A stretch of 64,000 bases of DNA, taken from positions 3,144,602 to 3,208,601 of the forward strand of contig NZ_JH584235.1 in NCBI RefSeq assembly GCF_000241465.1, read 5' to 3'. Source of the DNA: Sphingomonas echinoides ATCC 14820 (GTDB lineage Bacteria > Pseudomonadota > Alphaproteobacteria > Sphingomonadales > Sphingomonadaceae). Positions 45,031 to 54,056 of the stretch are shown piece after piece; positions within the stretch are counted from its first letter, which is position 1; every line of letters begins with the position of its first letter. Position numbers and translations under genes: made by a program. The notes under the pieces were generated by a model. That model made no database searches. It was not told the DNA's origin and saw nothing but the letters and a program-made list of their open reading frames with translations.

Positions 45031-47961
45031 ATGGGTTTCGAAGGCCAGGATTTCGCGGATGTGGCGGGCAGCGTAAGCCCCGCTTTTATCGAATCGCTGT
45101 ATACACGTTTCAAGACGTCGCCCGACAGTGTCGAGCCCTCCTGGCGGTCCTGGTTCGAAGGGCTGGAAGGCAGCGCGGGCAGCGCCTCGTGGCAGCAGGC
45201 GAATTGGCCGCTCTCCTCGACCGATGACCTCACCTCGGCGCTCGATCCGACCCAGATGGAGCCCGCGCCCAAGCCGTCCAAGGGCAAGCCTGCCGCTGCC
45301 GCCGCGCCCGCCGCCCCGTCACAGGACGCGATCCTGCGCGCGGCGAGCGACTCGATCCGCGCGATGCTGCTGATCCGCACCTACCGTGTGCGCGGCCATC
45401 TGGCCGCCAATCTCGATCCGCTCGGCCTGTCCAAGCGTGAGATGCCCGATGATCTGAAGACCGAATATCACGGCTTTTCCGACGCCGATATCGATCGTCC
45501 GGTCTATCTCGGCGGCACGATGGGGCTGCAATGGGCCACGGTGCGCGAGCTCGTCGATATCCTGCGTGCCAATTACTGCGGCAATGTCGGCCTTGAATAT
45601 ATGCACATCGCCGATGTCGAGGAGCGCCGCTTCCTGCAGGAACGCATGGAAGGCAAGGACAAGGCGATCGAGTTCACCGATCTCGGCAAGAAGGCGATCC
45701 TCAACAAGGTGATCGAGGCCGAGCAGTGGGAACGCTTCTGCGGCAAGAAATATGTCGGGACCAAGCGTTTCGGGCTCGACGGCGGCGAGAGCATGATCCC
45801 GGCACTCGAATCGGTCATCAAATATGGTGGCCAGTTCGGCGTGCGTGAGATCGTGTTCGGCATGGCGCATCGCGGGCGTCTGAATGTGCTGACCAACGTG
45901 ATGGCCAAGCCGTTCCGCATCATTTTCCACGAATTTGGCGGCGGTTCGGACAATCCCGATGACGTCGCCGGTTCGGGCGACGTGAAATATCACCTCGGCA
46001 CCTCGACCGACCGCGAGTTTGACGGGATCAGCGTGCATATGTCGCTGGTCGCCAACCCGTCGCACCTGGAGGCCGAAGATCCGGTCGTGCTCGGCAAGAC
46101 CCGCGCGATCCAGACCATCGCCAACGACCTGACCGAGCACAAAGCGTCGCTCCCCGTGCTGATCCACGGCGATGCGGCGTTTGCGGGCCAGGGCATCGTG
46201 TGGGAGTGTCTCGGCTTCTCCGGCATCCGTGGCTACAATACTGGCGGTTGCATCCACTTCGTCATCAACAACCAGATCGGCTTCACGACCAGCCCGCAAT
46301 ATGCGCGCAGCTCGCCCTATCCGAGCGATGTCGCCAAGGGCGTGCAGGCCCCGATCTTCCACGTCAACGGCGATGATCCCGAGGCGGTGACCTTCGCCAC
46401 CAAGATGGCGATCGAGTTCCGCCAGCGCTTCCACCGCGACATCGTGATCGACATGTGGTGCTATCGCCGCTTCGGGCATAACGAAGGTGATGAGCCGGGC
46501 TTCACCCAGCCGCTGATGTACAAGGCGATCAAGGATCACCCGCCGGTCAGCGAAATCTACGGCCAGAAGCTGATCGCGCAGAAGGTGATCGACCGCGCCT
46601 GGATCGACGACAATATTCAACAGTTCACCACGCTGCTCGAGGGCGAGTTCGAGGCAGGGGCGAGCTACAAGCCCAATAAGGCGGACTGGTTTGCCGGGCG
46701 CTGGTCGGGGCTGCACGCACCCGCCGATGCCGAGACTGCGCGGCGCAACGTCAACACCGGCATCGAGCAGAAACTGTTCGATTCGCTCGGTCGCACGCTG
46801 ACCACGATCCCCGAGGGGCTGACCGTCCACAAGACGCTCAACCGCGTGCTCGATGCCAAGCGCGAGATGTTCAAGTCGGGCCGCAATTTCGACTGGGCGA
46901 CGGGCGAAGCGCTGGCGTTCGGGTCGCTGCTGTCGGAAGGCTATGGCGTGCGTCTGTCGGGCCAGGATTCGGGGCGCGGCACCTTCTCGCAGCGGCATGC
47001 GGTGTGGGTCGACCAGACCGACGAGCATAAGTATCGTCCGCTCGAGACGATCCCGCACGGCCGCTTCGAAGTGCTCGATAGCCCCTTGAGCGAATATGGC
47101 GTGCTCGGCTTCGAATATGGCTATGCGCTGGCCGACCCCAAGACGCTGGTGATGTGGGAGGCGCAGTTCGGCGACTTCATGAACGGCGCGCAGATCATGA
47201 TCGACCAGTTCATCGCGAGCGGCGAGGCCAAGTGGCTGCGCGCCAACGGCTTGGTGATGCTGCTGCCGCACGGTTATGAAGGGCAGGGGCCTGAGCATAG
47301 CTCGGCGCGCGTCGAGCGCTTCCTGCAATTGTGCGCGCAGGACAATATGCAGGTCGCCAATTGCACCACGCCGGCCAACTATTTCCACTTGCTACGTCGG
47401 CAAATGCACCGGTCGTTCCGCAAGCCGTTGGTGATCTTCACGCCCAAGTCGCTGCTGCGTCACAAGCTCGCGGTTTCGCAGACCGAGGACTTCCTCGGCG
47501 ACAGCCACTTCATGCGCATCCTCAGTGACCCTTCCGCTCCGGCGGATGTCGATGTGAAGCGCCTGGTCCTGTGCACCGGCAAGGTCGCGTATGACCTGAT
47601 AGAAGCGCGCGATGCGGCTGGCGATACCAACACCGCGATCGTCCGGGTCGAACAGCTGTATCCCTTCCCGGGCGAGCCGCTGGTTGAGCGTCTGAAGAAG
47701 ATGCCCAATCTCGAGACGGTCGTCTGGGCGCAGGAAGAGCCGAAGAATAACGGTGCGTGGAGCTTCGTCGATCCGTTTATCGAGGAGTGTCTGGTCGAAG
47801 CAGGCGTGCGCTCGACGCGCGCGCGCTATGCCGGGCGGGCCGCTTCGGCTTCGCCCGCCACCGGGCTGATGAAGCGCCACCAGACCGAGCAGGCGGCGCT
47901 CGTCGCCGATGCGCTGGGGCACAGCGTTCGCGAAGAAATTCGGCGGACGCGTAAGGTTTGA
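45031..47961 (+). CDS. sucA: 2-oxoglutarate dehydrogenase E1 component
   Basis: 976 residues, usual length. N-terminal signature YTRFKTSPDSVEPSWRSWF; thiamine-pyrophosphate domain with MAHRGRLNVLTNV, HGDAAFAGQGIVWECLGFSG and GCIHFVINNQIGFTT; C-terminal transketolase-like half with HGYEGQGPEHSSARVERFLQ. It decarboxylates 2-oxoglutarate and transfers the succinyl group to SucB lipoyl. An alternative C-terminal extension was not seen. It is followed by a REP pair and then sucB. Confidence 0.98.
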   Translation: MGFEGQDFADVAGSVSPAFIESLYTRFKTSPDSVEPSWRSWFEGLEGSAGSASWQQANWPLSSTDDLTSALDPTQMEPAPKPSKGKPAAAAAPAAPSQDAILRAASDSIRAMLLIRTYRVRGHLAANLDPLGLSKREMPDDLKTEYHGFSDADIDRPVYLGGTMGLQWATVRELVDILRANYCGNVGLEYMHIADVEERRFLQERMEGKDKAIEFTDLGKKAILNKVIEAEQWERFCGKKYVGTKRFGLDGGESMIPALESVIKYGGQFGVREIVFGMAHRGRLNVLTNVMAKPFRIIFHEFGGGSDNPDDVAGSGDVKYHLGTSTDREFDGISVHMSLVANPSHLEAEDPVVLGKTRAIQTIANDLTEHKASLPVLIHGDAAFAGQGIVWECLGFSGIRGYNTGGCIHFVINNQIGFTTSPQYARSSPYPSDVAKGVQAPIFHVNGDDPEAVTFATKMAIEFRQRFHRDIVIDMWCYRRFGHNEGDEPGFTQPLMYKAIKDHPPVSEIYGQKLIAQKVIDRAWIDDNIQQFTTLLEGEFEAGASYKPNKADWFAGRWSGLHAPADAETARRNVNTGIEQKLFDSLGRTLTTIPEGLTVHKTLNRVLDAKREMFKSGRNFDWATGEALAFGSLLSEGYGVRLSGQDSGRGTFSQRHAVWVDQTDEHKYRPLETIPHGRFEVLDSPLSEYGVLGFEYGYALADPKTLVMWEAQFGDFMNGAQIMIDQFIASGEAKWLRANGLVMLLPHGYEGQGPEHSSARVERFLQLCAQDNMQVANCTTPANYFHLLRRQMHRSFRKPLVIFTPKSLLRHKLAVSQTEDFLGDSHFMRILSDPSAPADVDVKRLVLCTGKVAYDLIEARDAAGDTNTAIVRVEQLYPFPGEPLVERLKKMPNLETVVWAQEEPKNNGAWSFVDPFIEECLVEAGVRSTRARYAGRAASASPATGLMKRHQTEQAALVADALGHSVREEIRRTRKV

Positions 47962-47969
47962 TGGAGTGT

Positions 47970-48078
47970 CTCGCTACCACCCCGGCGAAAGCCGGGGTGG
48001 TAGCGAGAGGTAGGTAATTTCGCGCGGCGCTTGATGATCGAGCGTTGCGCAACTGGGCCCCGGCCTCCGCCGGGGTGG
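47970..48078. repeat. REP pair between sucA and sucB
   Basis: The first hairpin at 47970-48007 has a 17-base perfect stem and a 4-base loop. The second REP at 48052-48078 is the same sequence as the right arm of the GIY-YIG cassette except for the 4-base loop. They are separated by 44 bases with no gene. Member of the same REPIN family. Confidence 0.75.
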
Positions 48079-48092
48079 AAAAAGAGGCGGAT

Positions 48093-49319
48093 ATGGCAAC
48101 CGAAGTCACAGTACCGGTACTCGGCGAATCGATCACCGAAGCGACGCTCGGCGAATGGCTCAAGCAGCCTGGCGACAAGGTCGCGGTCGACGAGCCGATC
48201 GCGAGCCTCGAAACCGACAAGGTTTCGGTCGAAGTCCCCTCGCCGGTGGCGGGCGTGATGGGCCAGCATGCGGTGCAGGTCGGCGATACCGTGCTCGTCG
48301 GCGCGATGATCGCGACGATCGAGGCGGGTGACGGCGCGCCTGCGGTTGCGGCCGCGCCACAACCGGCCGTGCTCGAATCTCCGGCGGCGACCGCCGGGCA
48401 GCAGGCCCCGGCCGCGCCGAGCGATACCCCCGCCGCGCTCAGCCCGTCGGTGCGCCGCGCGGTGCTGGAACACGGTGTCGATCCCGCGACCGTCAAGGGC
48501 ACCGGTAAGGACGGCCGCCTGACCAAGGACGATGTCGTTGCCGCCGCCGCAACCCCCGCCGCAGCCCCCGCGCCGAGCGAGCCGCTCCCGGTCGCCTCGT
48601 CTGTTGCCGCCGCTACGGGCCGCAAGGAAGAGCGCGTGCGGATGACGCGCCTGCGCCAGACGATCGCCAAGCGACTGAAGGAAGCGCAGAACACCGCCGC
48701 CTTGCTGACGACCTTTAACGACGTCGACATGAGCGCCGTGATCGCAGCGCGCGCCAAATATAAGGATCTGTTCGAGAAGAAGCATGGCGTCCGCCTTGGC
48801 TTCATGGGCTTCTTCGTGAAGGCGGCGTGCCTCGCTCTGAAGGACATCCCCAGCGTCAACGCCTCGATCGAGGGCGATGAGATCGTCTATCACGATTATG
48901 CCGACATCTCGGTCGCGGTGTCGTCGCCGGGCGGGCTCGTCGTGCCGGTGGTGCGCGATGCCGACCAGATGTCGGTTGCTGAAGTCGAAAAGACGATCGG
49001 CGATTTCGGCAAGCGCGCCAAGGACGGCACGCTCAAAATGGACGAGATGAAGGGCGGTACCTTCACCATCTCGAATGGCGGCGTGTTCGGCTCGCTGATG
49101 TCGACCCCGATCATCAACCCGCCCCAGGCCGCCGTGCTCGGCCTGCACCGCATCGAGGACCGCCCGGTCGTCGTCAACGGCGAGATCGTGATCCGCCCGA
49201 TGATGTATCTGGCGCTCAGCTACGATCACCGTTTGATCGATGGTCGCGAAGCGGTGACGTTCCTCGTCGCGCTGAAAAATGCTATCGAGGATCCTACCCG
49301 GATTTTGATCGACCTATAA
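48093..49319 (+). CDS. sucB: 2-oxoglutarate dehydrogenase E2 (dihydrolipoyl succinyltransferase)
   Basis: 408 residues from the ATG at 48093. Lipoyl domain (about 1-80) with the modified Lys in [11 protein letters not shown]; an Ala/Pro linker (about 80-125); E1/E3-binding domain ([19 protein letters not shown]); catalytic domain (about 185-408) with [16 protein letters not shown]. Two small genes separate it from lpdA. It starts 15 bases after the REP. Confidence 0.97.
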   Translation: MATEVTVPVLGESITEATLGEWLKQPGDKVAVDEPIASLETDKVSVEVPSPVAGVMGQHAVQVGDTVLVGAMIATIEAGDGAPAVAAAPQPAVLESPAATAGQQAPAAPSDTPAALSPSVRRAVLEHGVDPATVKGTGKDGRLTKDDVVAAAATPAAAPAPSEPLPVASSVAAATGRKEERVRMTRLRQTIAKRLKEAQNTAALLTTFNDVDMSAVIAARAKYKDLFEKKHGVRLGFMGFFVKAACLALKDIPSVNASIEGDEIVYHDYADISVAVSSPGGLVVPVVRDADQMSVAEVEKTIGDFGKRAKDGTLKMDEMKGGTFTISNGGVFGSLMSTPIINPPQAAVLGLHRIEDRPVVVNGEIVIRPMMYLALSYDHRLIDGREAVTFLVALKNAIEDPTRILIDL

Positions 49320-49333
49320 GGGGGGGCGCTGCA

Positions 49334-49831
49334 ATGGGGATGGTGATGTACCTGCGGCGGGCAAGCCCGTCGGACATCGCGGCGTTACGGCGCGACCCCA
49401 GCGAAGTGCAGAAATTTGCTTTCGAGGACGGTGATGTCGAAGCCGATCTGATCGAATTCGACAAAGCCTGGCATGCGCTTCACTTCATGCTGACCGGTGC
49501 GGCATATGACAGCCACAGCCCGCTCGGCATCATCGCCGATATTGGCGAAGCGGTTAGCCAGGATGTGGACGGGCTGGATGAATTCTGGATCATCAGCCCC
49601 GAGGAGATGCAAGCCTTTGACACGGCGTTTCGCCAGATCGATGATGCTGCCTTGTCGGGCCGATATGATAATGCGGCGATGCTAGAGAGCGATATCTATC
49701 TGGCCGATGCCTTCGCCGACGACGGCGACGAGTTGGCGCTCGAATATATTCTGCAGGGCGTTCCCGCCTTGCGACGGCTTTCCGCTGCTTGCGCGGCGGC
49801 TGGCGACGGCGCGGTCCGTATCTTGGCCTGA
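49334..49831 (+). CDS. DUF1877 (YfbM-like) family protein
   Basis: 165 residues. The family pattern is visible: GMVMYLRRASPSDIAALR at the start, FDKAWHALHFMLTG and PLGIIADIGEAVSQDVD in the middle. Function unknown. It is 15 bases after sucB and shows the same strand and spacing as the dehydrogenase genes, so it is translated with them. Confidence 0.85.
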   Translation: MGMVMYLRRASPSDIAALRRDPSEVQKFAFEDGDVEADLIEFDKAWHALHFMLTGAAYDSHSPLGIIADIGEAVSQDVDGLDEFWIISPEEMQAFDTAFRQIDDAALSGRYDNAAMLESDIYLADAFADDGDELALEYILQGVPALRRLSAACAAAGDGAVRILA

Positions 49832-49853
49832 AGTAGCGAACGGCGAACGGCAA

Positions 49854-50120
49854 ATGGCAAAGACACCCGAGCACCGAACCCCATGGGACGGTATCATCGT
49901 CACAGACGAAAGTGTCTGCATGGGCAAGGTCCGCATCGTCGGCACACGACTGTATTTGGATCACCTGCTTGGACTCATTGAAGGCGGTTACAGCCTTGAC
50001 GATATTCTAGCAGACTATCCCCATCTTACCCGCGCCCAGCTCCAAGCAATGCTGGGTTTCACGCGCGATCTGGTTGCGGCAAAACGCAACCGACTGAAAG
50101 GCGAACACCACCATGGCTGA
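49854..50120 (+). CDS. DUF433 family protein (VapB-like antitoxin type)
   Basis: 88 residues, ATG at 49854. DUF433 residues VRIVGTRLYLDHLLGLIEGGYSLDDILADYPHL form a compact winged-helix-like DNA-binding fold. DUF433 genes often pair with a DUF5615 toxin; none is adjacent. The stop overlaps lpdA by 8 bases. It may regulate the operon or be an orphan antitoxin. Confidence 0.85.
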   Translation: MAKTPEHRTPWDGIIVTDESVCMGKVRIVGTRLYLDHLLGLIEGGYSLDDILADYPHLTRAQLQAMLGFTRDLVAAKRNRLKGEHHHG

Positions 50121-51504
50121 CTATGATTACGACGTCCTCATCATCGGTTCCGGCCCCGGCGGCTATGTCGCGGCGATCCGCGCGGCGCAGCTGGGCCTCC
50201 GCACCGCGTGCGTCGAGAGCCGCGAGACGCTGGGCGGCACCTGCCTCAACGTCGGCTGCATCCCCTCCAAGGCGATGCTGCATGCGTCGGAATATTTCGA
50301 TGCCGCCGCCAATGGCACGATGGCCAAGATGGGCATCAAGGTCACGCCCGAGCTCGATTTGCCCGCGATGCACGCGCAGCGCATCGACGCCGTCACGCAA
50401 CTGACCGGCGGCATCGCCTTCCTGTTCAAGAAAAACAAAGTGACGTGGCTGAAGGGTCGCGGCGCGTTCGTCGATGCGCACACCGTGCAGGTCGGCGAGC
50501 AGACCGTTACCGCCAAAGACATCGTGATCGCGACCGGTTCCTCGGTCACCCCGCTGCCGGGCGTGACGGTCGACCAGAAGGTCGTGGTCGATTCGACCGG
50601 TGCGCTCGAACTGGCCAAGGTGCCCGAGCATCTCGTCGTGATCGGTGGCGGCGTGATTGGGCTTGAGCTGGGCAGCGTGTGGCGGCGGCTGGGGGCCAAG
50701 GTCACCTGCATCGAATATCTCGACCAGATCCTGCCGGGCTTCGATGGCGACATCCGCAAGGAAGCCAATAAGATCTTCCGCAAGCAAGGCATCGAATTCA
50801 AGCTCTCGACCAAGGTCACCGGCGTTTCGGTGAGCGGCGACACCGCCAGCATCACGGTCGAACCCGCCGCGGGGGGTGCCGCCGAGACGATCACGGCGGA
50901 TTGCGTGCTGGTCGCGATCGGCCGCCGTCCCAATACCGACGGCCTGGCGCTCGAAAAGGCGGGTCTTGCCACCAACGCACGCGGCCAGATCGACACCGAT
51001 CACCGCTTCCAGACCAGCGTCCCCGGCATCTGGGCGATCGGCGATGTCATCCCCGGCCCGATGCTCGCGCACAAGGCTGAGGATGAGGGCATTGCCGTTG
51101 CCGAGAATATCGGCGGGCTGACCGGCATCGTGAACCACGATGTCATCCCGAGCGTGGTCTACACCTGGCCCGAAATCGCTGGGGTCGGCCTGACCGAGGA
51201 AGCGGCCAAGGCCAAAGGCGAGATCAAGGTCGGCAAGTTCCCGATGGCGGGCAACAGCCGCGCCAAGACCAATCACGAGCCCGACGGCTTCGTGAAGATC
51301 ATCGCCGATGCCAAATCGGACCGCGTAATCGGCGTCTGGGCGATCGCGGTGCCCGCAGGCACGATGATCGCCGAGGCGGCTTTGGGCATGGAAATGGGCG
51401 CGACCAGCGAGGACATCGCCTACACCTGCCATGCTCATCCGACGCATAGCGAGGCGATCAAGGAAGCGGCGATGGCGGTACGCGGGAAGGCGATCCACGT
51501 CTGA
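50113..51504 (+). CDS. lpdA: Dihydrolipoyl dehydrogenase (E3)
   Basis: 463 residues. FAD site DVLIIGSGPGGYVAAIRAAQLG, redox-active disulfide GGTCLNVGCIPSK, NAD site VVIGGGVIGLELGSVWRRLG and the C-terminal His-Glu pair in HAHPTHSE. It reoxidises lipoyl groups of 2-oxoglutarate dehydrogenase and possibly other complexes. Start overlaps the DUF433 gene by 8 bases. Confidence 0.97.
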   Translation: MADYDYDVLIIGSGPGGYVAAIRAAQLGLRTACVESRETLGGTCLNVGCIPSKAMLHASEYFDAAANGTMAKMGIKVTPELDLPAMHAQRIDAVTQLTGGIAFLFKKNKVTWLKGRGAFVDAHTVQVGEQTVTAKDIVIATGSSVTPLPGVTVDQKVVVDSTGALELAKVPEHLVVIGGGVIGLELGSVWRRLGAKVTCIEYLDQILPGFDGDIRKEANKIFRKQGIEFKLSTKVTGVSVSGDTASITVEPAAGGAAETITADCVLVAIGRRPNTDGLALEKAGLATNARGQIDTDHRFQTSVPGIWAIGDVIPGPMLAHKAEDEGIAVAENIGGLTGIVNHDVIPSVVYTWPEIAGVGLTEEAAKAKGEIKVGKFPMAGNSRAKTNHEPDGFVKIIADAKSDRVIGVWAIAVPAGTMIAEAALGMEMGATSEDIAYTCHAHPTHSEAIKEAAMAVRGKAIHV

Positions 51505-51518
51505 GACGCGGCGGCTAA

Positions 51519-51609
51519 GGCTTTAGCGTCAGCTAAAGCCGCGCGGCCGAGCCGCGTCCGGCCGGCGCGGCTACAGCCGCGACCGACGGCATGGGCTTTG
51601 CCCATGCCG
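51519..51609. repeat. Palindrome-rich block after lpdA
   Basis: Two hairpins: GGCTTTAGC/GCTAAAGCC with a 4-base loop (51519-51540) and CGGCATGGGC/GCCCATGCCG with a 3-base loop (51587-51609), with GC-rich sequence between. It lies 15-105 bases after the lpdA stop and may end that operon. Confidence 0.65.
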
Positions 51610-51676
51610 CGCCACCTCTGCGACACGCCCCGCCCCAGCATTCATTTCCTCGCGCAAGCGCGCTACAGGAGTGCGG

Positions 51677-52321
51677 ATGCTCCCGCTCGCCCCCTGGCAA
51701 TTCGGCTCGATCCTGCCGTGGCTCGATTTGTTCGGGATCGCCGTGTTCGCCATTACCGGTGCGCTGGCGGCGGCGGGGCGCGGGCAGACCTTCGTCACCG
51801 CCGCCTTCTTCGCGCTGATCACCGGGGTTGGCGGCGGGTCGGTGCGCGATCTGTTGATCGGTGCGCCGGTCTTTTGGGTGCATGATCCGCTGGTTGCCGC
51901 CATTTGCCTCGCGGTGGCGGTCTTGGTGTGGACGACACCGCGCGGCTGGTGGCAGGGCGCGCACGCGCCGACCTCGGCGCTCGATTGGCTCGATGGCGTA
52001 GGGCTAGCCGCTTATGCCGTGTTCGGTGCGGCCAAGGCGCTGGCCTTCGGCATCCCGCCCGTGCCTGCGGCACTGATGGGGGTGGTGACGGCGTGCGTCG
52101 GCGGTATCATCCGCGACGTGCTGGCGGGCGAACCGTCGATCCTGATGCGGCCCGAACTCTATGTCACCGCAGCCGCGCTGGCGGCGGGGCTGCACGTCGC
52201 GCTGGTCGAACTGGGCATATCGCCGACGGTCGCGGCGGGCGTGGCAGCAAGCTGTGGCTTCGCGCTGCGCGCGGCGGCGATCCGGTGGCGGTTGGGGCTG
52301 CCGGCTTATGGGGCGAAATAG
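51677..52321 (+). CDS. Trimeric intracellular cation-channel-like (YicG/UPF0126) membrane protein
   Basis: 214 residues from the ATG at 51677 with AGGAG five bases upstream. Two repeated halves with the family pattern: FAITGALAAAGRGQTFVTAAFFALITGVGGGSVRDLLIG and AYAVFGAAKALAFGIPPVPAALMGVVTACVGGIIRDVLAG. Seven transmembrane helices fit. Related proteins form cation channels; the physiological ion is uncertain. Confidence 0.9.
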   Translation: MLPLAPWQFGSILPWLDLFGIAVFAITGALAAAGRGQTFVTAAFFALITGVGGGSVRDLLIGAPVFWVHDPLVAAICLAVAVLVWTTPRGWWQGAHAPTSALDWLDGVGLAAYAVFGAAKALAFGIPPVPAALMGVVTACVGGIIRDVLAGEPSILMRPELYVTAAALAAGLHVALVELGISPTVAAGVAASCGFALRAAAIRWRLGLPAYGAK

Positions 52322-52327
52322 CTGCCG

Positions 52328-53134
52328 TTAGGGAAGACGCCATACGACTTTGTGCATCGCGTGCGCTGTTGCAGGTTTTCCGTCACGGTCGATGACCGCG
52401 GCATATCTTCCCTTCTTTTTGAAAGCGCGACAGGCGGTGTCGTCCAGAGGTTTTGATCCGCTGGATTGGACGATGCGACAATCGCCAATCAGGCCGTTCG
52501 GCTGGATCGTCCATACGATCACGGAGGTGCCCTCCGAATGCGATGCCATCGCTTCGGAGGGATAGTCGTCGGTGCTGAGCCACGTCGCAACCTCGGTGCG
52601 CGGTTTGGGCGTCGGAACGCGGTCGCGTTCGGTGGGGTCGATGCCCCAGCTCTTCAGCAAATCGTCCTGGCAGGCCCTCAGCGCCGCTGCCGCGCCCGGC
52701 ATGCCGGGCACCGCGAAGCTCTTTCGGGTTCCGTCGGCCAACGCGATCGATATGCTGGTCGAGCGCAGTAACTTCGCCGCGATATCGCCTTCGGCGTTCA
52801 AGGTGGTGAGGGTGTTGTTTCTGGCGGCGATGCCATAAACGGTAACCTCGCTCTGAAAGGTTTCACCCGACGGCTGCAGCGTCAGCGTACCCTTCAATTT
52901 CTGGTAGCGTTTCGCGGGGATGCCCGGCGATACCGTGATGACTTCAAGCGTGTCGCCGAGCGGAAAGGGATTGAACCCGATGGATGTGACTGCGGGCACC
53001 GTTCCATAATCCCGCGACAGGATGCAGCCAGCATTGGCATAGTCGACGGTCCACTTACCGCTTGGGACCAGCGGAGCGTCCGTCGATGTCGCGAGAACCT
53101 GCCCCAACAGCGCCACAATCGCGATCGTCTTCAT
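52328..53134 (-). CDS. Periplasmic TonB-C-terminal domain protein
   Basis: 268 residues from the ATG at 53134 (longer starts read into the next region). Signal peptide of about 20 residues; then a beta-rich region without family assignment; a TonB-like C-terminal domain at about 175-268 (TDDYPSEAMASHSEGTSVIV, VDSSGS-like stretch, terminal HKVVWRLP). TonB itself needs an N-terminal membrane anchor and a Pro-rich linker, both absent, so it is not a working TonB. Its role is unknown. It is convergent with the YicG-like gene. Confidence 0.7.
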   Translation of the reverse strand: MKTIAIVALLGQVLATSTDAPLVPSGKWTVDYANAGCILSRDYGTVPAVTSIGFNPFPLGDTLEVITVSPGIPAKRYQKLKGTLTLQPSGETFQSEVTVYGIAARNNTLTTLNAEGDIAAKLLRSTSISIALADGTRKSFAVPGMPGAAAALRACQDDLLKSWGIDPTERDRVPTPKPRTEVATWLSTDDYPSEAMASHSEGTSVIVWTIQPNGLIGDCRIVQSSGSKPLDDTACRAFKKKGRYAAVIDRDGKPATAHAMHKVVWRLP

Positions 53135-53237
53135 GAATGGCCCCCAGCATCTTCTTTTTTCGGATTTTAGCGGTTCGTTGCCGCTGGGCAACCGATCGTT
53201 CGCCGTTACGCGCGCATGCGTTGCTTGGCGCGGCGGA

Positions 53238-54056
53238 TTACGCCGCCTCCCCGCCATCCATGTCATGGTCCGTCGGCTCGTCCGCGTCGCGTTGCTCGAC
53301 CGCCGCTTCGCCGCCGAGCGCCGCGAAGCGTTCGTTCGCCAGCCATGCCAGTCGATCGGCCTGCGTCGCCAACGCACGCCGCAGCCCGGCCTGCACGTCG
53401 CGTCCGGCGATGATCTGCGCCAGCCTGGCGATGGTTTGCGCGCGCCGCGCGATCCGGACATCGGGGTGTTGGCGAAGCTTGAGCACGTCGGGGCTGACGA
53501 TCTCGCCCTCGATCGCGGGCGGCAAAGCGCATAACGGAACGTCGGGCGGATCCTTTTCGTTCAGGATGCGGCCGAAATCGCTTTCGCTGACGAGCTTTAC
53601 GAACACGCTGCGTTCCAGCGCGTTGAGGTGGTCTGCCGCGGCTCGCGCAGCGGGCACGCGTTTCGGATCGCCCTTCACGTCCTGATATTCGGGCAGCAGC
53701 CAGACCTTGATCGTACGCACTTCGAATGGATCGAGCACCGACATCGCCACCGCATCGGTCCGCTGGTTGGTCAAATGCCGCCCGATCCGCCCGCCCACGG
53801 TTTCGCGCGTCTGGCCGACATAGATCGGCTCCCCATCATAATCGAAAAAGGCGTAGACGCCCCATTTCACCGCCCCGACCGAAATCGAGACCCCAGCTTT
53901 CGTCGTGGGGGCCTGGTCGAAGAAATCGGAGAGTTTCTGCCGCTTGAACTGCTCAAGCGCGCGGCGCAGCTCGATCGTCTCATCGGGGGCACTTTTGGTG
54001 TCGATGTCGGCGACCCGACGCCGGGTCGGCGATCGCGGTTCCTTAAGCAGAGGCAA
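53238..54056 (-). CDS. GIY-YIG type II restriction endonuclease (Eco29kI-like, inferred)
   Basis: 272 residues from a TTG at 54056. The catalytic residues sit as in GIY-YIG enzymes of the Eco29kI group: GVYAFF and IYVGQT (two Tyr), then Arg and His four apart in GGRIGRHL, a Glu in ALERSV and an Asn 18 residues on in GRILN. The C-terminal third is helical and charged. It overlaps the cytosine methyltransferase gene by 14 bases, so the two form a restriction-modification pair. The target site is unknown. Confidence 0.75.
   Translation of the reverse strand: MPLLKEPRSPTRRRVADIDTKSAPDETIELRRALEQFKRQKLSDFFDQAPTTKAGVSISVGAVKWGVYAFFDYDGEPIYVGQTRETVGGRIGRHLTNQRTDAVAMSVLDPFEVRTIKVWLLPEYQDVKGDPKRVPAARAAADHLNALERSVFVKLVSESDFGRILNEKDPPDVPLCALPPAIEGEIVSPDVLKLRQHPDVRIARRAQTIARLAQIIAGRDVQAGLRRALATQADRLAWLANERFAALGGEAAVEQRDADEPTDHDMDGGEAA

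Noticed and set aside
45319..47388. 689-codon leftward frame opposite sucA
   Set aside because: Shadow of a certain gene.
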